DNA of 64,000 nucleotides from Serilophus lunatus (taxonomy: Eukaryota; Chordata; Aves; Passeriformes; Eurylaimidae), in assembly GCA_013399895.1 (NCBI GenBank), contig VXBA01004195.1:335815-399814 (forward strand), read 5' to 3'. This document shows, piece by piece, positions 24,985-36,769 of the stretch. The number at the start of each line of letters is the position of its first letter. Position 1 is the stretch's first letter. Both the position numbers and the translations under genes were made by a program. The notes beneath the pieces were generated by a model. It worked only from the letters and a program-made list of their open reading frames with translations, did not search any database and was not told where the DNA came from.

Positions 24985-25620
24985 ACTTAGAATTACAGAA
25001 AAGGAACTCTGGAGGTCTTCTGGTCCAAGTCCCTGCTCAAAGCAGGCCCAGTTTCAAACTTAGATCAGGCTGCTCACAGCAAATTGTGACTGTCACTGAA
25101 GAAAACAGCCTCTCTGCAGCTTCTATCATTAAGAAATTTTCCTTAGAGCTATTCTAATTCCTCTGTTGCAGGTTATATCCATTGCCTCACATTCTTTTGC
25201 TGTGACTGTCTTCTCTTTAACTATCCATTAGGCAGTTGAAGGTTAGATCTCCCTTAGCTTTTTCTTCCCAGCTGAATAAAGTCAGGTCTTCCACTCTCTT
25301 CTTTTATCTCAGGTGCTCCAGTCCTCTAACCATCTTTGCCATTAGTGGCTGGATTTACTACACTATGTCAACATCTTACCTGTACTAAACAGCCTAAAAA
25401 TGAACACAGGACTCCAGGTAGTCTTGCAATTGCTAAATAGAGAGGAACAATCACTCCTCGACTTGCTGGATAAAATCCTATTAATGCAACCTAGTATGTG
25501 CTCAGCCTTCATTACATCAAAGTCTCATTGCTGATTGATCTTCAACTTGTGTACAGGATGCCCAGGCCCTTTTCTGCAGAGCTGTTCTCTAACCACTGAT
25601 ACTGGATTCTAACCTAAAAC
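24985..25620 (-). mobile_element. Old CR1 LINE, ORF2 end plus 3'UTR
   Basis: In antisense it opens with the CR1 3' end, 'AGAATTACAGAAAAGGAACTC' and 'GGTCCAAGTCCCTGCTCAAAGC'. It continues through 'CAGGTGCTCCAGTCCTCTAACC ATCTTTG' and 'GAACACAGGACTCCAGGTAG', and ends with 'CAACCTAGTATGTGCTCAGCCTTC', which derives from the ORF2 C-terminal coding region. Many small indels disrupt any frame. It is a different, older subfamily from the copies with the CACACCATGTGC tail motif. It lies 700 bp from the fragment at 24.04 kb on the same strand, but the two overlap in consensus content, so they are probably separate insertions. Confidence 0.75.
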
Positions 25621-26187
25621 TTGCAAAAATAACATGCACATTTTCACATGCCTTAGCAACATCACAAAATCAGCATGTGATTTATAATTGAAGCACAGTA
25701 AATACACCTCATTTGCAGAACAGAAAATGGGTGGAGGGAACTGAATTTTTTTTGCAACTGACAATTTAGGGCATATATAGGCATAATTAAAAATTGTATT
25801 CCCCTACCCTCTACTTTAGTTTTTTCCCAATACATTATCTGCACCTTACTCATTTGTGTAAGATGGCACAACTTTTGCCTTCCCTGAAGCCTCATGGACC
25901 AGATGTAGGATAGCCCAATCATCCAGGGTCCTCTAAGAAGAGCAAACAAGGATCAAATATCTGCCACCAGAATCAAAGGATGCAATAACCTCTAACTCAT
26001 GGGCAAAAGAAAGTTCTCTGGTTCATAGTATCTAGCCCAGAGAAGAGATTGGCAAGTGAGGAGTAGTGGAAAGATCAGGAGTTCAGCATTTCTCTCATCT
26101 TCTCACCATGAGTTTAAATTAACAGAGGGAGGAGGAAAAGAAAGAGGATCTGTCTTGTCAAGAGAGTAGCAGAAAATAGTCTGAGGG
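25621..26187. other. Unannotated spacer between CR1 copies
   Basis: No exon or repeat was recognised. The 95-residue minus-strand open frame at 25662-25949 has no recognisable family and probably reflects chance. Confidence 0.4.
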
Positions 26188-26995
26188 GGACTCATAAGGA
26201 TCAAGTCCAAATCGTGGCTCTGTGCAGGACTTACCAAGAATCACACCATGTGCTTGAGAAAGTTGCCCAAACTCTTCTTGAACTCTGTCAGGCTTGGTGC
26301 TGTGACCACTTCCCTGGGGAGCCTTTTCCAGTGCCCAACAATGCTCTGGGTAAAAAACCTTTTCCTGATATGCAGCCTAAACCTCCCCTGACTCATTTCA
26401 TGCTGTTTCTTCAAGTTCTGTCACCATTCACAAAAGTAATGAGATTCATACCTGTTCCTCACTTCCCCTTACGAGGATGTTAAAGACTGCAATGAGGTCT
26501 CCCCTCAGTCTCTTCTCTAGGATGAACAAAACAAGTGACCTCAGATGCTCCTCATATGGCTTCCCCTGAAGGTCCTTCACCATCTTCTCATTGCCCTCCT
26601 TTGGACACTCTCTTGTTCAGCTTGCCCTTTGTTATCCGTGTTGACAACAGAGGCAGAGAAAGCATTAAAAATCTCCACCTTGTCTATGTCCCTGTTTGTG
26701 AGGTGATCATTCTCATCCTGTAACTGCTGATGTTATTTCTACATTGCCTTTTGTAATTTATGTATTTGAAAAAATTCTTTTTATTGTCACACACATTCCT
26801 GGCCAGCTTAAACTACAATTTAGCTTTGGACACATGAATTTTCTCCCTACAGTGGCAAGCAGCATTTCTATATTCTTCCCATGTCACCTGACCTTGCTTC
26901 CACTGGGCATATACCTTGCTTTTTTGCCTTATTTCCAAGAGAAGATCACTGTTCAGCCAAGAAGGCCTTTTTCACCCTTCTTCCCTGTGGCTTAA
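26188..26995 (-). mobile_element. CR1 LINE with internal deletion of the reverse-transcriptase segment
   Basis: Two CR1 segments are joined on the minus strand. 26188-26617 is the 3' end, carrying antisense words such as 'CACACCATGTGCTTGAGAAAG', 'CAATGAGGTCTCCCCTCAG' and 'GGTCCTTCACCATCTTCTC'. 26618-26995, read on the minus strand, gives the ORF2 linker between endonuclease and reverse transcriptase: recognisable residues include YKKFFKYI-like 'KEFFQIHK', 'HLTNRDIDKVEIFNAF' and 'SASVVNTDN'. A full CR1 would have about 1-1.5 kb of reverse transcriptase between them, including the catalytic FADD box; that part is absent. Stops elsewhere show the copy is inactive. The plus-strand open frames here are shadows. 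Confidence 0.85.
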
Positions 26996-28569
26996 ATAAG
27001 ATGTGATTTTGTGATGAATACAGACACATTTTTCAAAACCTGCTAACACAAATTTAGCAATATTTTTGGAATTCTGCTGTTTGGGAAAAGAAGAGGCTGG
27101 TACAAGTTCTGTCAACAAAGCTCCACAGCTGCTGCCATATTACTTGCTTTCACATTGAGCACTGCCTGCAGCACATGGTAAAGCTTTCCAGTTATAATCT
27201 TAACCAAAGCAAGCGACCATGAAAAAATACAGAAATTCACTTGGTGACTTATTTAAATGTATCAGTCTTATATAAAAGAAACTATTTTGCAAAGGGACCA
27301 GCATCCTGTAAAGACATGTTCTCACACATATGAATCCACAGTCTAAACAACAGATGCACACAATAACTGCAGAAGCGTATGTTATTCCTGTGACACGGCG
27401 GAGTTTTAATGCAGAGTTCACAATTTTAACAGTGTCTCGTCTCTTTTTTAGGCTGTTCTGCATCATACAGATTATCTCTGCATAAATACAAAATAAATTT
27501 ATGGTATTGATTTTGTTTGTCCTGACTTTATATGTAACTAACATCTACTCATGCAAACTGAAAGAACTCCTTGGCAGATCTACTATTAAAGTTTTCAGTG
27601 TGAATAAACTATTTTGTACAATTTGGCCAATCAGGACAGTATTAAAAAAACCCCAAAATTAATAACTTATTGCTTGGTATTTATACTACCCTTTACATAT
27701 AGAAGCACTGCAAAAACATTACTTGATTAATCAATCAAGAAACTATAAAATTAGCTATATTAACTAATTAATTAAGAAGCTATTAAAATTCTGACTGAAT
27801 ATATATTGATTGTTGCTAGAAATAACAATGCAATTGCAATGTTATGGTGCAAATATAAGAATTTCAGACCTGTGAAATAACACTTTGAGGATCTATCAGG
27901 ATTCATTTGCAAGTATTTGACAAGATGCAGCCTAAAGTAGTGTGGCATAGGAAACCTAAAAAGAGTTAGAATACGTACTGTCAAACATAAGTGCAAGTGG
28001 TTGCTTGAAACGGAACAACTTTCAAACATAAAAGAACATGCTATGCCTTGCAAGTAATTCCCATCCCAAAGAAAATATACAAAAAATTAAGAGAAAACAT
28101 GCTTCTACTTCATGTATCAACCTTGGTATCAGCTGCTGCCTTTATGATGGGTTCTCAGAAACCTGCTAAGAACTAAAATGGATATTTACCAATTAATCTC
28201 TGATAACAAGTTGCTAATGGTTTGCTCAATACACTGCTCTCTCTGCGATCATGACTCAATTTAGTTAGTCTAAGAAGTCTTTGCAAGAGCTTTGCCATGA
28301 ACCTGTAACATAACCTTCAGAGGCAGGGGAGACCAAGAGCTGCACCCAAACAGAGGAAAAAACAGAAGCCCAGAAACCAAATCCCATCTACACTTAAGGG
28401 CATTGTGTGGAAGGCCCAAACCCTAAAGGCAGGAATGCCATTTTCCATGAAGGCAGGTGGGTTAGAGATACACTTAACTCTTTACCTCCTTATAACCAGG
28501 CTATCTGTTTTACAACCTGAGCATGTTACCAAATTATGCATCTTAAAAAGCAGGACTGCAGCTACTTTC
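26996..28569. other. Unannotated AT-rich sequence
   Basis: No exon or transposon was recognised. It includes the paired PBX/HOX-like words at 27722-27739 and AT-rich DNA around 27590-27800. The 114-residue open frame at 27200-27544 (minus) shows no known domain. Confidence 0.4.
27722..27739. other. Overlapping inverted PBX-HOX-like sites
   Basis: CTTGATTAATCAATCAAG is a near-palindrome (7-bp perfect outer arms). TGATTAAT lies at 27724-27731 and, on the minus strand, TGATTGAT at 27737-27730. Both match the composite PBX-HOX consensus TGATTNAT. Occupancy cannot be judged from sequence. Confidence 0.35.
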
Positions 28570-29490
28570 AGTAACTTCTCTGATCTGACCTTTTCAATCA
28601 ATGATCTGAACAAGGCAATCGAGTGCACCCTCAGTAAGATCACAGATAATATCAAGTTGGGTGGGACTCTTGATCTGCAGAAGGACAGGAAGGCTCTGCA
28701 TGCTGGATCAATGGGCTAGAGTGGCATGAGGATCAATAAGGCAAAGTGTAAGTCCTGCACTTTGGCCACAATAGATCCCATGCAGTGCTACAGGTTGGGA
28801 GCAGAATGGCTGGAAAGCAGCCCATCGGAAAAGGACCTGGGGTACTGGTCAATAGCCAGCTGAACATGAGCCAGCAGTGTGCCCAGGTGGCCAAGAAAGC
28901 CAATGGCATCCTGGCCAGTATCAAAAATAATGTGACCAGCAGGATCAGGGCAGTGATTTTTCTTCTGGGCTTGGCACTGGTGAGCCCACACCTCTAGTCC
29001 TGTGTTTCGTTTTGAGCCCCTCACAACAGAAATGTCACTGAGGTGCTGGAGCATGTCCAGAGAAGGGCAATGGAGCTGGTGATGGGTCTGCAGGGTAGGT
29101 CCTATGAGAAGCAGCTGAGGGAGCTGGGGTTGTTTAGCCTTGAGAAGAGGAGGCTCAGGGGAGACCTTATTGCTCTCTACAACCACCTGATGTGAGATTG
29201 GAGAAAGATTGGTGGTCAGCCTTTTCTCCCAAGCAACTAGCAACAAAACAAGAGGAAATAGCCTCGAGCTGCACCAGGGCAGGTTTAGGTTGGACATTGG
29301 GAAGAATTTTTTCATTGAAGAGGTTAAGCATTGGAGTGGGATGCCCATGGAGGTGGTAGAGTCACTATCTCTAAAAGTGTCCAAGAAACAACTGCACTTA
29401 GTGCTATGGTTGACATGGTGGTGTTTGGTGAAAGGTTGGACTCGATGATTTAGGAGGTCTTTTCAAACCTAAAAGGTTTTATGACTCTAA
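28570..29490 (+). mobile_element. CR1 LINE, reverse-transcriptase end through 3'UTR
   Basis: Plus-strand CR1 of about 920 bp. The frame around 28600-28690 reads SINDLNKAIECTLSKITDN then IKLGG, the decayed equivalent of the CR1 reverse-transcriptase motif INDL..IECTLSKFADDTKLGG. The catalytic FADD has become ITDN, so both active-site context and frame are lost. Downstream are the conserved 'AAGGACCTGGGGTACTGGTC', 'GAGAAGAGGAGGCTCAGGGGAG' (for FSLEKRRLRGD) and the 3'UTR 'AGGTTTAGGTTGGACATTGGG'. It ends near 'GGTTGGACTCGATGATTTAGG' with a decayed tail. The 198-residue minus-strand open frame over it is an antisense artefact. Confidence 0.93.
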
Positions 29491-32400
29491 CTGCTGATTT
29501 TGTTTGCCCCACTTTGACAAGACCAAGCAGTAACTGAGTTTCATCTGCTATCAGCACACATGATTCTAAAGCTATAGGAAAGTGTGTTTAAAAAGCGTCA
29601 CACTGATGACTGCCAGGAGGCCTTGTGCACAAGATTTACCAGATCTACAGGCTGACTCAACCTTGCAATCCTACAGTCATACTTCTGAGGGGATATTGAA
29701 TTGCAATAGCAGCACCTCTGGTACTGTAGAGTAGTCTAAAATGCTGTACCTGCTCCATCTAGTGATTCCAGAATACATCAGGCTGCCACTCTGTACTGGA
29801 GATGAAGATAGCTGCAGGTGACAATATAGGGCACTTTAGACTATATATAATGTGCAGGTTACTGTTTGGTGGTCATGGCAATAGAAGAACTGCTAGGAGT
29901 TTCCCATTCTTCCATACCATCTGTGGTAAGATAGGCTTTGTATGTAATGTATGTAGGCTTTGACATGTAATAGGATCACTGAACTCCTCCCCCACTTTCT
30001 TATTCCAGTTTTCACCTCCCTCCTTATATTTTATTAAAGCTCAATCTCTCTTTGGTAATAGCAAACAAACAGAAAATGAAAGCAGTCTATTACATCCCTC
30101 AGCATCACAGCAGTCTGAGAGACAGACACATCACCACAACTGAAAAGTGAACGAGGGGAAGTTCATACAAGGTATTGCCTTTGACCTCAGAAGGCAAATA
30201 CATAAAGAGAAATAACTCTTGCACAAATGAAGAAAGCCCTCAGTTGGCTTGGCTCTTGAAGCAGAATACTGGAGTGGCCTACACTTCAATTTAATTGTCA
30301 TAAAATGGAGCACAACACAGCTGTCAATATTTTCAAAGATAAGCAGCAGAAAGATGCATTCATGTGCATGTTGCATTGCATGCTACATATGATGGCCAAG
30401 TCTGGATGACTGGGCTAGGTACCTGGACTACAACTTGGTGCAAAAAATAAACAACATCTCTGTGATTCATTGTAGAACAAAAGCTGACACTTCTTGTACA
30501 AAACCATTTTCTGTTTCATTTCCCAAATAGAAAAAGAAAAGCCAGTGGTGAGAAGTGTAGGTACAATGTTTTCTCAGTCTAGCTGTAATGGATATCTACA
30601 TGGTGTACTGCTGGTGAGGAATCTTTCCTACTCCTGCTAACACTCTGGCATCAACTCTACTGCTTGGGAAAAGCCCAGTCTTCCTGATTGAGATCACTAT
30701 TTATACTGGATGCCCATTAATTGCATTGCTCAGAATGATTTGCTGTGGGTTTTCTTTTTTTTATTCTAGCTGCATTATGTCGTGATCTGATGACTGATTG
30801 AGTCCTGTGAGCAATCATGAGCCCAAGCCTATTGCTTCTAGCTTGATAGAGTGTATATCTCTATTTCATATTCAATAATGATGAATGGTCATGGCTTACA
30901 TTTATATAGCGCCTTTCATCCAGAAAGATCCCAAAGCGCTTTACAAATTGATTTACTGTGCAAACTATGGGGTTTATTCTCCGCTTCATAAGCTCATATA
31001 AATCCCATTGAGTTACTTGCACTTCATCACGGTACTTGGTATTGCCCAAACAAAGCACAAGCACTCTCTATAACACACCTAGGAGAGAGTCAGGGAACAC
31101 TTATAAAAACACAAAAGTATTCAGAACCTCAGTTTTATGTCATATACAAAAGAATCTATTCCAAAAGAATCTTTAGCCACAGAGCATCAACCTAACCCTA
31201 GGGAAGTATTATTTCTGCACTACTAACTGGATTTCTTGCATCAAAGTGTTCCTTGAAGAGGATGCCACCAAGAGCTGAGTCTGTCTGCTCGCATGACTGC
31301 ACTCTCAGGCAGCAGATGCCAAAAACAATCAGTTTCTTCTGATTTAAAAACCTAGTATTAAACTACTAGCAACTGAACATCAGTAGCCATGAAAATAGGT
31401 TGTATGTGCTTCTTAAGGGTTGCAAAAGAATGAAATAGGAGGAATATGCTCACACGAACTCCCTGCCAATAGTTTCGAGGAAATATTTAGCCACAGCATG
31501 ATGGTCTGCATTAATATGTTGAAGTAAATTACCCAGTTGTCTTCTCCTCTGTTTAACTTGGGGTGGGAAAGGAAATGCATCAGACATGTGCCTGGCTTCA
31601 ACTGCTGCTGTTCCCCACATTGATGACTAGAAAAAGGGAGTTCCAAATCTGCCCTTCACATCTTCTAAGCATCTTATGGAGTGAAGTGGGGAACTCATGG
31701 CTGAGATGAAAGATAATCACCACAAATATTTTTCTACATTCTCCACTGAGTCTAAAAGCTTTAAAGGAGCAACAACACCTCTACTTTGGCAAAGAGTTAA
31801 GTGAGGTGCAGAAATTCTCAAATAAATATGGTGCCTGTGAAAATGAGATGCCAACAGTTGCTCTTCCCACTATGTCATGGATAGCTGAGTACGTTTTTTC
31901 ACCACTCACTTTTGAAATGGCTGCAGTACCAATGCTGGTTCTAATCTAACCAAAAACAAAGTCATGTCAAGTCATCCATTGTGGGTGAAAGACCCACTTC
32001 CTCAGGGATTTAAACCCAAATGTCCTTCCTGGGAACCCAAAAAGAAGTAACTCATAAATATTTGAAGGTAAGAGGCAGCAATTTAATGCTAGATTTACAT
32101 ATAACTTTCAGGTTTTGACCATTACCTCTTTTTAATTTGCCTATCAGAATTACCACACTGACATGCTACAGCAACAAGTACAATTAAAAATAAAAAGGCA
32201 GAGAACAAAAGCTTCCCTCCTTTATTACATTATGGACTGTTTGCCATGTTCTTTATCAACATTAGTCCAAAAAAAAAAGATGGCATAGGTTAAGATAGGA
32301 AAAAAATCCCTGTAGTAGGATTGACAGCACCAGATGAAAAGTCCCACGTAATATGCATTCCTGGGGCAAGTGGAGGGAGAATGACACAGAAAATAGGGCA

Positions 32401-33043
32401 GAACTTATCCAGCAGTTTCATGATAGGTTCAGGCCAGTATAGCTGCAGTCAGACTCTCAGTCATGTGTCCTATCTCTGTTTTGGTCAGCATTAGTACCTT
32501 GCTCAATACCACTAAAATCTTTCGGACATCAAATGAGGTTTTAAGGAGATTGTAGGTACAGAAGCCTTCCTCTATCCCCATGCTGTGAATGCCCTGCCCA
32601 TTTGATCTCAGTGGAAGGTGGTTACACTGAATGCCATAGCTAATGGGATGCTGAAGCACAAGCGAGTCTTAGAAAATTCCTATGGTACAGGCAGAGAGAA
32701 TGTGACAAAAACATGGCCCAGCAGCAGATGCTGAGGACAGTCAGATGCAGGGCACCTGCCCCTGCTACTTATTTAGGGCATGAGACGCCACTGCCTTCCC
32801 TGTAGACCGCTCTCCCTCTTTGGTGAACAGAATAGCATTTCTGTATTCCCATTTGTCGTATTTTAAGTGAGGACCTCAGTCATATTTAGTGCACAGTGCA
32901 ATTAGCATGGGGTTTAAATGGAGTAGCCATTTTTCTTGGACATTTCCCCTCTTACACCGAGATATTTCATAAACACTAAGAAATTTCTCTTCAAGATATC
33001 TATATTTGAAATCAGGGTGTTAAAAAACTGCAAGATGAGGGAC
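29491..33043. other. Unannotated stretch with a possible ancient repeat-derived element
   Basis: No exon, RNA gene or CR1/LTR was recognised. The stretch 30690-31050 is listed separately. The remainder, including 31060-33040, contains only short open frames without family motifs. Confidence 0.4.
30690..31050. other. Candidate conserved element with repeat-like GCGC inverted motif
   Basis: 30897-30945 reads ACATTTATATAGCGCCTTTC, then ATCCAGAAAGATCC, then CAAAGCGCTTTACA. AAAGCGCTTT (30933-30942) is a perfect 10-bp palindrome and pairs imperfectly with AGCGCCTTT (30908-30916). From memory, the pair 'TATATAGCGCCTTTCA..CAAAGCGCTTTACA' recurs in short interspersed elements of many animal genomes, so this may be an ancient repeat remnant. 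The flanks (TCCATTAATTGCATTGC-like words near 30710-30735 and the block 30770-30845) look unique and compact, as in conserved elements. Confidence 0.35.
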
Positions 33044-33639
33044 TGTGCTGGTTTCAGCTGGGGTAGAGTTAATTTTCTTCACAGTGGCAAGTATGGGGCT
33101 GTGTTTGGGATTTGTCCTGAACAGAGGGTCGATAACATAAAGATATTTTTATTACTGCTGAACAGGGCTTACATAGAACCAAGGCCTTTTCTGCTTTCCA
33201 CAATGCCACACTGATGAGGAAGTTGAGGGTACATAGGAAGCTGGGAGGAAACACAGCCAGAATAGGTGACCCAAACTGGCCAAAGTGATATTCCATACTA
33301 CATGACATTGTGCTCAGTATATAAAGCAGGGGGAAGAAAGAGGAAGGGGAGGACATTTGGAGTGATGCTGTTTGTCTTCCCAAGTAACCACTACACTTGA
33401 TGGGGCCCTGCGCTCCTGGAGCTGGCTGAACTCCTGCATGCCCATGGGAAGCACTGAATTAATTCTTTGTTTTAATTTGCTTGTGTGCTTGGCTTTTGCT
33501 TTCCCTATGAAACTATTCTTATCTCAACCTACGAGTTTTACTTTGGTTCTCCTCCCCATTCAATCAGATTGAGGGGGTGAAAGCAGTTGAGCAAGCAGCT
33601 GCATGGTGCTTAATTTCCAGCTGGGCTTAAACCATGACA
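33044..33639 (+). mobile_element. Solo LTR of an avian endogenous retrovirus (TGTGCTGG family), complete
   Basis: It starts TGTGCTGGTTTCAGCTGGGG at 33044 and ends ..GGGCTTAAACCATGACA at 33639, 596 bp. It has the U3 block GATATTCCATACTACATGAC, a TATA box TATATAAA at 33318-33325, and the R/U5 words CTTCCCAAGTAACC and TGCCCATGGGAAGCA. Near the 3' end, TATGAAACTATTCTT sits where the family's poly(A) region lies. The flanks are GGGAC before and GGGAT after, a 5-bp target-site duplication with one mutation. No gag, pol or env lies next to it, so it is a solo LTR. It is the best-preserved member of its family in this window. Confidence 0.92.
33318..33325 (+). promoter_or_regulatory. LTR TATA box
   Basis: TATATAAA within the LTR at 33044-33639, in the position where the two related LTRs carry CATATAAAG (49907-49913) and AATATAAAG (minus strand, 914-906). 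This would have been the viral core promoter; present activity is unknown. Confidence 0.6.
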
Positions 33640-34554
33640 GGGATGCAGCCTAAAGCCCACATCATAGAATCATATAAATCATTTATTCTTTCATTTTAGG
33701 GCACCACCGTGGTGTGATGAAGGCCTGTTTTATCAGCCTAGCTTTCACAACTTTTATGAGGCTAAATTTTAGCTCATTTTTACTTCAACTCAAATTCTTC
33801 AATTTCATCTCAACTTCTTATTAGGTGCTTTGTATTTGTACCCACAAAGCAAGAAAATGAAGAACATTTTGATACAAATGGCCTGGAAGTTAATAAGATA
33901 AAGCCGGGATCTTCATGGAGGAGACATGTAGGAGAATGAGAGACTGTGGAATTAATTAAAAGAAGGGAGATTTGTACTGATAAAAAGGAAGAACATTTTC
34001 ACCACTAATAAGCAGAGGAACATCCAGAGATACTGTAAAGTCTCCATCCTTATAGTGTTTCAAGGTCCAGTCTGATCTTTCCTGCACACAGTCTTCTGCC
34101 CATCCAGCACTTTTCTCAAGCACTCTCTCACCCATTTTTTTAATTCCTCTTGTGCTTATGTTCTGCATGCCAGTGTGACTCCTTTTCCTCTCTCTGATTT
34201 TGATGCCAATATGAGAGGAGAGAGAATAAGAGCAATGATCTCAGTTCTGGTTTGTAAGATGACAGTGGCCTTCAGATGCTTGGAGAAACAATGACACAGA
34301 AAACCAGATTAAGGCCCACGGACCTAAGACAAAGCATATAATTGCATCAATAGGAGGGCAAATTAGTAGTTTCATAACGAGGGCTAGTTGTTACAGAGAG
34401 CATTGTTAGAATATAGCTGCCAGACACTAGCAAGCAGCTATTCATTTCTTACAAGCTACTGAAAAAAAAAAAAAAACGGAAATCTTAGTAAGTTACCTAT
34501 TTTTCATTGTGCAAAGATAGAGCAGAAAGTATGATGACCCTTTCCCCTATTTTA
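33640..34554. other. Unannotated spacer
   Basis: No exon or repeat was recognised apart from an A15 tract at 34462-34476. A CR1-like AGAATCATA word at 33665-33673 is too short to call. Confidence 0.4.
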
Positions 34555-35200
34555 AATCATAGAATGGTTTGGATCTAGTTCCAACCCTGTGCCACAGGCG
34601 AGGACATCTTCCACAAGAACAGGCTGCTTACAGCTCCATCCAACCTGGCCTTGAACACTTCCAATGATAGGGCATCCACAGCTTCTCTGGACAATTTGTT
34701 CCAGTGCCTCACCACCCTCACAGCAGAGAATTTCCTCCAAATATCTAATCTAAGCCCACCCTCTTTCAGCTTGAAGCCATTTCTCCTTGTCCTATCACTC
34801 GTCCTTGTAAAAAATCCCTCTCCAGCTCTCTCGTAGGCCCCCTTTAGGTACTAGAAGGCCACTATAAGGTCTCCCCAAAGCCTTCTCTTCTCCAGGCTGA
34901 ACAACCCCAATTTTCTCAGCCTGTCTTGGTAGGAGAGTTGTTTTATCTCTCTAAACATCTTTGTGGCTCTCCTGTGGACTCTCACTAACAGGTCTGCATC
35001 TTCCTTGTGCTGAAGACCCCATACCTGGATGCAGTAGTCCGGGCGGGTTCTCAGGAGAGCAGAGTAGAACCATGCTGTCCCATGCTTCTCTTGATGCAGC
35101 CCAGGATTTTTTGGCTTTCTGGGCTGCAAGTGCACTTCGTCAGGTCACATCAAGCTTCTCAGCTTGGCATCCTTACCTCATTCTCTTCAAGCTATGGAGA
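34555..35200 (-). mobile_element. CR1 LINE, ORF2 C-terminus plus 3'UTR
   Basis: A relatively young minus-strand CR1. The minus-strand open frame from 35135 to 34851 carries the end of the ORF2 reverse-transcriptase protein: FYSALLRTRPDYCIQVWG, then RVHRRATKM, then LGLFSLEKRRLWGDLI. These match the CR1 family pattern YSALVRP.LEYCIQ..AP, RVQRRATK and LGLFSLEKRRLRGDLI. The 3'UTR lies at 34555-34850 and its antisense start, ATCATAGAATGGTTTGGATC, is the CR1 3' terminus. Upstream of 35200 the element is truncated. The roughly 90-codon intact frame suggests less decay than the other copies here, but it encodes no complete protein. Confidence 0.95.
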
Positions 35201-35395
35201 TACTATGGTTCCTTAGCCAATAATGTAAATGTTATTATACAGACAAATGTTCTACAACCTAGCCAAGTTTTTGTAGCTGGATGGTCTTAGGGTAACACCA
35301 CTAGAACAGGGCACCTAATGGCTACATGAAGCCAACCCAGGCTACCTACCACAGCTGAACCAGGAGTGCTAGGAAACTGAAGGGCACCACTAAAA

Positions 35396-35520
35396 ATAAA
35401 CACCACACACACACACAAACCAAATTCAAAACAAAACCCAAACAAATAACCCCCCAACAAAACCAAAACCCAAACAAACAAACAAACAACAAAACCCACC
35501 AAACAAAGAAAAAACCCTCT
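35396..35520. repeat. A/C-rich low-complexity tract
   Basis: About 125 bp made almost wholly of A and C on the plus strand. It includes a (CA)n run near 35403-35417 and (AAAC)n units near 35473-35490. The G/T-rich hydrophobic open frame on the other strand is an artefact of this composition. Confidence 0.9.
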
Positions 35521-36769
35521 TGAAACCAAGGCTATCAGACCAGAAGGAAAACAAACTCTGTACTTTCAGGAATCTTGAAAGATTACTGAGCTCGCTCCAT
35601 TTGAAGTGACACTGTTCAATCTAACTGTTCAGCAAGTAGTTATAATGATTAAGATTTTTTTTTTCTTAGAAAATAATGACTGAGTATCTCATCAACACTG
35701 AAGATCAGATGACATGAAAACCAGAAAGTAATTGTAAATTAAGGAAATCACAATAGTATCAGAATTCATTTCCTGGCAAAATAGAAGAAATGACAGCCAA
35801 AATTACATAAACAGGACTTATACTGGTACTCAGCTGCAAAGCCAAGGATCAAACATATGTTGAAGACTGAGAGTCTCCTGAATTAAAAGGATCCTGACCC
35901 TCCATAGCAGGAGACACATTCTTAGGGTCAGGGATGCCAGGGAAGCCTATATCTCTTTCCAAAGCTTTATTTATCCCAGGGATAAACAGAAGATCCTGAG
36001 AGTCCTCCACATGTATCAGCCTACTCTTATGCACTAGCACTGAGCTCATGTCATTACATGAGCACTGTAAAAAAGGAAGGAAACATAGGCAACATTTTTT
36101 AAATGAAAACAAGGACTTCTAAAAACTTCACAAGAAGAGAATATGACTGGTTGTTCTCAACCACCTTAATTTTTATACATACAAATAAGAATAAAACAAT
36201 GTAGTACAAAACTTCAAGGTTTCTTGACCTTTGCAGGCCGATCAGTTTGGACAGATACGACAGTGCTCAGCACAATGCATATCAAAGATCTCAATGTCCC
36301 ATTTCATGAGCCTGAAGTGTCTCCCATCTAGCCAATAAACTTTCCATCCTGCAGCTCCCCAGAGATGGTTTGCCAGCCTGATGTCCACAGCAGCCAGAGG
36401 AATTTGTCTGGTAAGGCCCTCCTCCCTGAACAGTAGTACCCAGGATCATCACTGAAGTAGTAAGGGAGTCCAAAAATAAATGAATCAGGGCCTCGAAAAA
36501 CAGTGTTTTACAGGAGCTTGTTGTAAAACAAGCATAAAACTACTGTGCTCCTGGGGCTTTTTCCTTCTCAAAGTAAGCAAGTGCCAGAAAGTGAGTCCTG
36601 TTTGTATAGGAAAACACATGATCCCCTTCAGATTCCCAGTGTGGAGAAGCATGTTGAACCATACCATACCATCCCCCTGCAGCCCTCCCTCCTTCTCATC
36701 CACTGTAGATATACAAGGCTAAGTTGATGAGCTGTTCAGCTTAGTGTGAAATGTGTTACATTTTCCCCC

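Noticed and set aside
28788..29384. 198-residue minus-strand open frame, the longest in the window
   Set aside because: It lies wholly antisense to the CR1 at 28570-29490 and has no family motif. CR1 3' regions commonly leave long antisense frames.
33660..33695. AGAATCATA word as a CR1 3' end
   Set aside because: The similarity stops after about 10 bases; the following sequence does not match CR1.
34851..35135. Minus-strand 94-residue frame as a host gene
   Set aside because: RATKM and LGLFSLEKRRLWGDLI identify it as the CR1 ORF2 C-terminus, a truncated transposon remnant.
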